Positions 20,459 to 23,395 of a stretch of 23,395 nucleotides of DNA are shown piece by piece. Source of the stretch: a virus. How positions within the stretch are numbered: position 1 is the stretch's first letter; every line of letters starts with the position of its first letter. Where the stretch lies: positions 1 through 23,395 of IMG/VR virus record IMGVR_UViG_3300045950_000106; one strand, given 5' to 3'. The position numbers were made by a program, and so were the translations under genes. The notes under the pieces were generated by a model. It was not told the DNA's origin and did no database searches. It was given only the letters and a program-made list of their open reading frames with translations.

Positions 20459-20995
20459 GTGGGCGTCCGTGCTTCCATGGCTGATCTAATCAGCCGAGTG
20501 CGGCTGCTGATCAACGATCCGATAGGCGGGGGCCAGGTATTCACCGACCAGCAAGTCCAGGATGCTCTGGACAAGCGCCGTTCCGATGTGCGCTACCTGG
20601 AGCTGGCAGGCGCTGAGGCGGTCGCGCCAGGTGGGACGGTGAGCTATCTGGACTACTACGCTAACCGCGGTGACTGGGAGGCCGACGAGCAGCTCGTGGA
20701 CGGCTCGTACAATGTGCTGGCTCCGGCAACTGCAGATCGCCTGACGGGCCACTGGACTTTTGCCACAGATACAGAGCCGCCGGTGTACATTGTGGGCAAG
20801 GTGTACGATGTATACGCTGCTGCGGCGGACGTGCTGGAAGCCTGGGCGGCGAGGGAGAAGCTCGCCTTCGATGCGGAGGCCGATGGTCAGGCTATGAGTC
20901 GGTCGCAGAAGACGAAGGCGCTGCTGGCGCTGGCGGCTGAGTACAGGCAGCAGCAGAGAGTGGCGGTCGTGCGGCAGGTGCGAAGTGACCTGTAG
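20459..20995 (+). CDS. Head-tail connector (adaptor) protein
   Basis: GTG 20459 has AGGAGG exactly 7 nt upstream; ATG 20477 is an alternative. The 178-residue protein begins ADLISRVRLLINDPIGGGQV, TDQQVQDALDKRRSDVRY, a helical opening characteristic of connector/adaptor proteins (HK97 gp6/SPP1 gp15 group), then a beta region rich in Tyr and Asp (SYLDYYANRGDW) and a C-terminal helix. Such proteins form a ring under the portal. Position after capsid genes and before head-closure genes supports this. Sequence similarity alone would not prove it. Confidence 0.7.
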   Translation: MGVRASMADLISRVRLLINDPIGGGQVFTDQQVQDALDKRRSDVRYLELAGAEAVAPGGTVSYLDYYANRGDWEADEQLVDGSYNVLAPATADRLTGHWTFATDTEPPVYIVGKVYDVYAAAADVLEAWAAREKLAFDAEADGQAMSRSQKTKALLALAAEYRQQQRVAVVRQVRSDL

Positions 20996-21008
20996 AAGTG
21001 GTCGTAGT

Positions 21009-21037
21009 GGGCCCTTCGGCTTCGCTCAGGACAGGCT
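21009..21037 (+). repeat. Interspersed host-type repeat (CCTTCGGCTTCGCTCAGGAC)
   Basis: The 51-bp gap between two connector genes contains CCCTTCGGCTTCGCTCAGGA followed by CAGG. The reverse strand reads TCCTGAGCGAAGCCGAAGGG, a close match to the CCTGAGCGAAGTCGAAGG family scattered through many environmental bacterial genomes and known from the mistranslation CPERSRR. It lies directly before the next start, and the next gene lacks a clear ribosome-binding site. Confidence 0.75.
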
Positions 21038-21046
21038 TGGTGAACT

Positions 21047-21403
21047 GTGCTGACTGCGGCTGAGCTGTCGATAGCCCGGACCGATGCTGCTGCGCTTTTG
21101 CCGGAGACCTGCGAAGTGCGGCGCAAGACACTGGCGCCGGATGGCGCTGGTGGCCTTACCGAGTCTTGGGCAACCGTTGCTGCTGTTGCTTGTCGAGTGG
21201 CGCCCTCTGGCCAGTCGCCGCAGGAGCGGGCGATTGCGGAGCGGATGACGGCGACGAGTGTCTGGACGCTTACGCTGCCAGCCTTGACGGATGTGCGGGT
21301 TGCGGACCACCTTGCGGTGGGCACGAGGACGTTCGAGGTGGCGGGAGTGCTGGCGCGCAGCGAGGAGATTGCCCGGCGGGTGGTGTGCAGGGAGATTGCC
21401 TGA
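21047..21403 (+). CDS. Head-closure/head-tail joining protein
   Basis: GTG 21047 opens a 118-residue protein of the head-tail joining type: CEVRRKTLAPDGAGGLTESW, a central strand-rich part (SVWTLTLPALTDVRVADHLA) and TFEVAGVLARSEEIARRVVC. The beta-barrel pattern of RxTxxxDGxGGxxxxW and W-x-LTLP-x-TD is common to SPP1 gp16-like head-closure proteins, which form the ring below the connector and keep DNA in. The usual ribosome-binding site is missing; the repeat immediately upstream may have replaced it. Confidence 0.7.
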   Translation: MLTAAELSIARTDAAALLPETCEVRRKTLAPDGAGGLTESWATVAAVACRVAPSGQSPQERAIAERMTATSVWTLTLPALTDVRVADHLAVGTRTFEVAGVLARSEEIARRVVCREIA

Positions 21404-21822
21404 TGGCCGATCTCAAGATCATCGCCGAACTAAAGTTCGACCGGCTGCCGGAGCTGCAGGGCCAGTTGCGCCGCCAGGCGAGCGCGGCGGTGCGCAAGGC
21501 GGCCTTCGCCATCGAGGCCCAGGCGAAGCGGGCGGCCCCGGAGGATACGGGATTCCTGAAGAATAGCATCTACACAACCACACAGGACGATAGCAGCTAT
21601 GACCAGGCGGCCAGTCGGGCGCGGGAGGTCAACCCGGACGCTGAGGTCCTCCCGGAGGTGGGCCGGCCCAGCGAGCTGCAGGCCGTGGTGGCCGTTGGTG
21701 CCGAGTACGGCGTCTATGTCGAGCTGGGTGCCGCGGGCCGACCGGCGCAACCTTTCCTGGGCCCGGCAGCGGAGGCGGTGAGGCCGGTCTTTGTGGCGAA
21801 GATGAAAGAGCTGCTGGGCTGA
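21403..21822 (+). CDS. HK97 gp10-type neck/tail-completion protein
   Basis: The ATG overlaps the preceding TGA by 1 nt (TGATG). The 139-residue protein has ALRKAAFAIEAQAKRAAPED-like helices and the family hallmark KRAAPEDTGFLKNSIYT (about 45-62), then VGAEYGVYVELGAAGRPAQP with FLGPAAEAVRPVFVAKMKEL at the end. This DTGxLxxSI...YxxYVExG...QPFLxPA pattern is typical of HK97 gp10 proteins, needed for tail completion and joining. Its place between head-closure and tail-terminator genes is standard. Confidence 0.88.
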   Translation: MADLKIIAELKFDRLPELQGQLRRQASAAVRKAAFAIEAQAKRAAPEDTGFLKNSIYTTTQDDSSYDQAASRAREVNPDAEVLPEVGRPSELQAVVAVGAEYGVYVELGAAGRPAQPFLGPAAEAVRPVFVAKMKELLG

Positions 21823-22253
21823 TGCAGGAGACCTTTCGTGCGGAGCAGTGGCTCTATGGCCTGCTATCGAGCGACGCAGGGGCCGGCGGGGTGAATACGC
21901 TTGTCGGGGGGCGTATCTATGCCTACCTGGCCCCGCTCGGGGCCCCATTCCCGCTGGTGGTTTTCTCCCACCAGGGTGGCCACGATGTGCGGGGGGTGGG
22001 ACCGATGCGAGTTATGGCGAGCATGGTGTATCAGGTCAAGGTGATTGGGGAGGGTACGGCGGTGAACTTTGGCGCAGTGAAGGTCATCGCTGACCGGATC
22101 GACGCACTACTCCAGGGAGCGAGTGGTGTCGTAGTGGATGGCCAGGTGCTCTCTTGTGTACGAGAGCAGGGGATCAGCTACGTGGAGAACAGAGGGGCGG
22201 ATGTTTATAGCCACCTGGGGGGGCTCTATCGTCTCCAGGCGCAGGCGCTGTAG
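21822..22253 (+). CDS. Tail terminator/completion protein
   Basis: The ATG overlaps the last base of the previous stop (TGATG). The 143-residue protein (AEQWLYGLLSSDAGAGGVNT, GGRIYAYLAPLGAPFPLVVF, MASMVYQVKVIGEG, VIADRIDALLQGASGVVVDG) matches the alpha/beta pattern of DUF3168/SPP1 gp17-like tail-terminator proteins that cap the tail tube. It lies immediately before the tail-tube gene. Confidence 0.78.
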   Translation: MQETFRAEQWLYGLLSSDAGAGGVNTLVGGRIYAYLAPLGAPFPLVVFSHQGGHDVRGVGPMRVMASMVYQVKVIGEGTAVNFGAVKVIADRIDALLQGASGVVVDGQVLSCVREQGISYVENRGADVYSHLGGLYRLQAQAL

Positions 22254-22263
22254 GAGGTGAAGT

Positions 22264-23253
22264 ATGCCGGAACGGACAAGCATCACACAGGTGACGCAGG
22301 TGGGTGTCGAGGTCACACCTGGTACGGGAGTGGCGGCCAATAAGCTGCTGCAGGCATTGTCTATTGAGCCAGGCATCAAGGCCGATGTCAAGACCTTCAG
22401 GCTGCTGGGGCAGAAATTTGCAACCATTGCGGCCTTGGGCAAGGAGTGGGTGGAGGCGAAGATTAGCGGGGATGTGGCCTGCTACAACCACCTGGCTTAC
22501 CTGCTCAGTGGCGTGATGGCCTATGCTGCCCCGGCGCAGCAGGGGGTAACAGCGGCCTACAGGTGGACACTGGAGCCGTCACAGTCTGCCGCGGACACGG
22601 TGAAGACGTACACAGTGGAGAATGGCTCGGGCGTCCGGGCCGGGAAGTTCACGTACGGCACGATCACTGAGTTTGGCCTGTCGTTCGACCGTGAGAAGGT
22701 TGAGGTTGCAGGCTCGATGATTGGCCAGGCATACCAGGACAACATTGCCTTGACCGACGCGCCGACGGCGATTGCTGTGCAACCGATTTTGCCGGCGGAC
22801 CTGGATGTTTATCTGGATTTGACGTCGGCGGCTATTGGCACGACAAAGCTGACGAGAGCATTCAGTGGTGAGTTTAGCATTGGCAACCGTTTCGGCCCGC
22901 TGTGGGCGATCAACAGCACCGTCGACGGCTTTGCGGCGACGGTGGAGCTGGAGCCGAAGGCGCAGTTGAAGCTGCTGGTCGAAGCGGATGCACAGGGGAT
23001 GGGACCTCTGGCAGCGATGCGGGCCGGGGACAAGCGATACATCCGACTGAAGGCGGTGGGCCCGCTGATCGCTGACACGTACTACTATACGTTGCAACTG
23101 GACCTCTGCGGTGCGGTCTCGGGGGTTGGCAAGTTTAGCGATAAAGATGGGGTGTATGCTATCGAGTGGACGTTCGACGTGGCATATGATCCTGCTTGGG
23201 CGGCGGGGACGGCGATGGAAGTGCAGCTGACAAATGTGCTCAGCTCGCTGTAG
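22264..23253 (+). CDS. Major tail tube protein
   Basis: The 329-residue protein begins PERTSITQVTQVGVEVTPGT, a usual tail-tube opening with an N-terminal strand and loop. It is beta-rich throughout, with repeated strand patterns (KFTYGTITEFGLSFDREKVE, FSGEFSIGNRFGPLWAINS) and the late TYYYTLQLDLCGAVSGVGKF, DKDGVYAIEWTFDVAYDPAW that marks tail-tube C-termini. AGGAGGTGA ends 3 nt before the ATG. It polymerises around the tape measure. At 329 residues it is of ordinary to large size for siphovirus tail tubes. Confidence 0.85.
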   Translation: MPERTSITQVTQVGVEVTPGTGVAANKLLQALSIEPGIKADVKTFRLLGQKFATIAALGKEWVEAKISGDVACYNHLAYLLSGVMAYAAPAQQGVTAAYRWTLEPSQSAADTVKTYTVENGSGVRAGKFTYGTITEFGLSFDREKVEVAGSMIGQAYQDNIALTDAPTAIAVQPILPADLDVYLDLTSAAIGTTKLTRAFSGEFSIGNRFGPLWAINSTVDGFAATVELEPKAQLKLLVEADAQGMGPLAAMRAGDKRYIRLKAVGPLIADTYYYTLQLDLCGAVSGVGKFSDKDGVYAIEWTFDVAYDPAWAAGTAMEVQLTNVLSSL

Positions 23254-23261
23254 GAGGCGAC

Positions 23262-23395
23262 ATGTCAATCAGGGTATCTCACCTGGCCCGCGACCAGCGG
23301 ACTGTTGCCGTGCCGGTGGGGGGCGACGTAGTCAACACCATATACCGGCCGGGTGGGATCACGCCGGAGATCGAGGACAAACTGCAGGAGTATGT
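23262..23395 (+). CDS. Start of a further tail gene, probably tail-assembly chaperone-like (partial)
   Basis: ATG 23262 is preceded by TAGGAGGCGAC, a good ribosome-binding site. The visible 44 residues (SIRVSHLARDQRTVAVPVGG, DVVNTIYRPGGITPEIEDKL) run to the window edge without a stop. A small protein with an N-terminal beta hairpin after the tail tube is usually the tail-assembly chaperone, often followed by a programmed frameshift, but the fragment is too short to prove this. Confidence 0.7.
   Translation, partial: MSIRVSHLARDQRTVAVPVGGDVVNTIYRPGGITPEIEDKLQEY

Noticed and set aside
20996-21324. Minus-strand ORF containing CPERSRR
   Set aside because: This is the known mistranslation of the interspersed repeat at 21009-21037.

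Overview
The window looks like about 23.4 kb of a tailed (siphovirus-like) phage or prophage. It starts inside one gene and ends inside another. Every gene I can support is on the + strand, tightly packed, with many ATGA/TGATG stop-start overlaps. Base composition is GC-rich. Three hints point to a Chloroflexota-like (Anaerolineae-type) or similar environmental host: a Thr/Pro-rich TP-type linker in a membrane-anchored protein, and two families of short palindromic repeats known from host chromosomes between genes (near 18.4 kb and 21.0 kb). The host assignment is inference. No integrase, repressor, lysis gene, tRNA or CRISPR array is visible.

Region 1 (1-2500): the 3' end of a pentapeptide-repeat protein, an HNH/AP2 endonuclease, a 33-residue membrane peptide, a coiled-coil protein and two unknown early proteins.

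Region 2 (2550-9511) holds recombination and accessory early genes. They include an ERCC4/XPF-type nuclease with helix-hairpin-helix motifs, a RecT-like annealing protein and a Cas4/RecB-like PD-(D/E)XK nuclease that stops before its last motif. Next come a frameshifted gene paralogous to one 2 kb downstream, a DEDD-type exonuclease with C-terminal zinc ribbons, a membrane-anchored protein, a J-domain protein and a VWA protein.

Region 3 (9513-13051) is the replication module: an AAA+/SF3-like ATPase, a 150-bp AT-richer spacer with an 18-bp inverted repeat built of tandem 8-bp units (candidate origin), an archaeo-eukaryotic-type primase-polymerase ending in a CHC-type zinc finger, and small zinc-binding proteins.

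Region 4 (13026-23395) is the virion module in canonical order: terminase small and large subunits, SPP1-type portal, a MuF-type minor head protein with a distinct C-terminal domain, a small acidic protein, scaffold, P22/HK97-fold coat protein, decoration protein, head-tail connectors, tail terminator, tail tube and the start of a further tail gene.

The most interesting points are: (i) the MuF protein with a variable-looking, lower-GC tail, followed with a 4-bp overlap by an acidic protein, which fits a phage-encoded MuF polymorphic toxin-immunity pair; (ii) two similar promoter / ~75-80-nt leader / intrinsic terminator cassettes, one before the terminase and one before the scaffold gene, which suggest processive antitermination or short phage RNAs; (iii) the candidate replication origin; and (iv) the duplicated family with one frameshifted copy.
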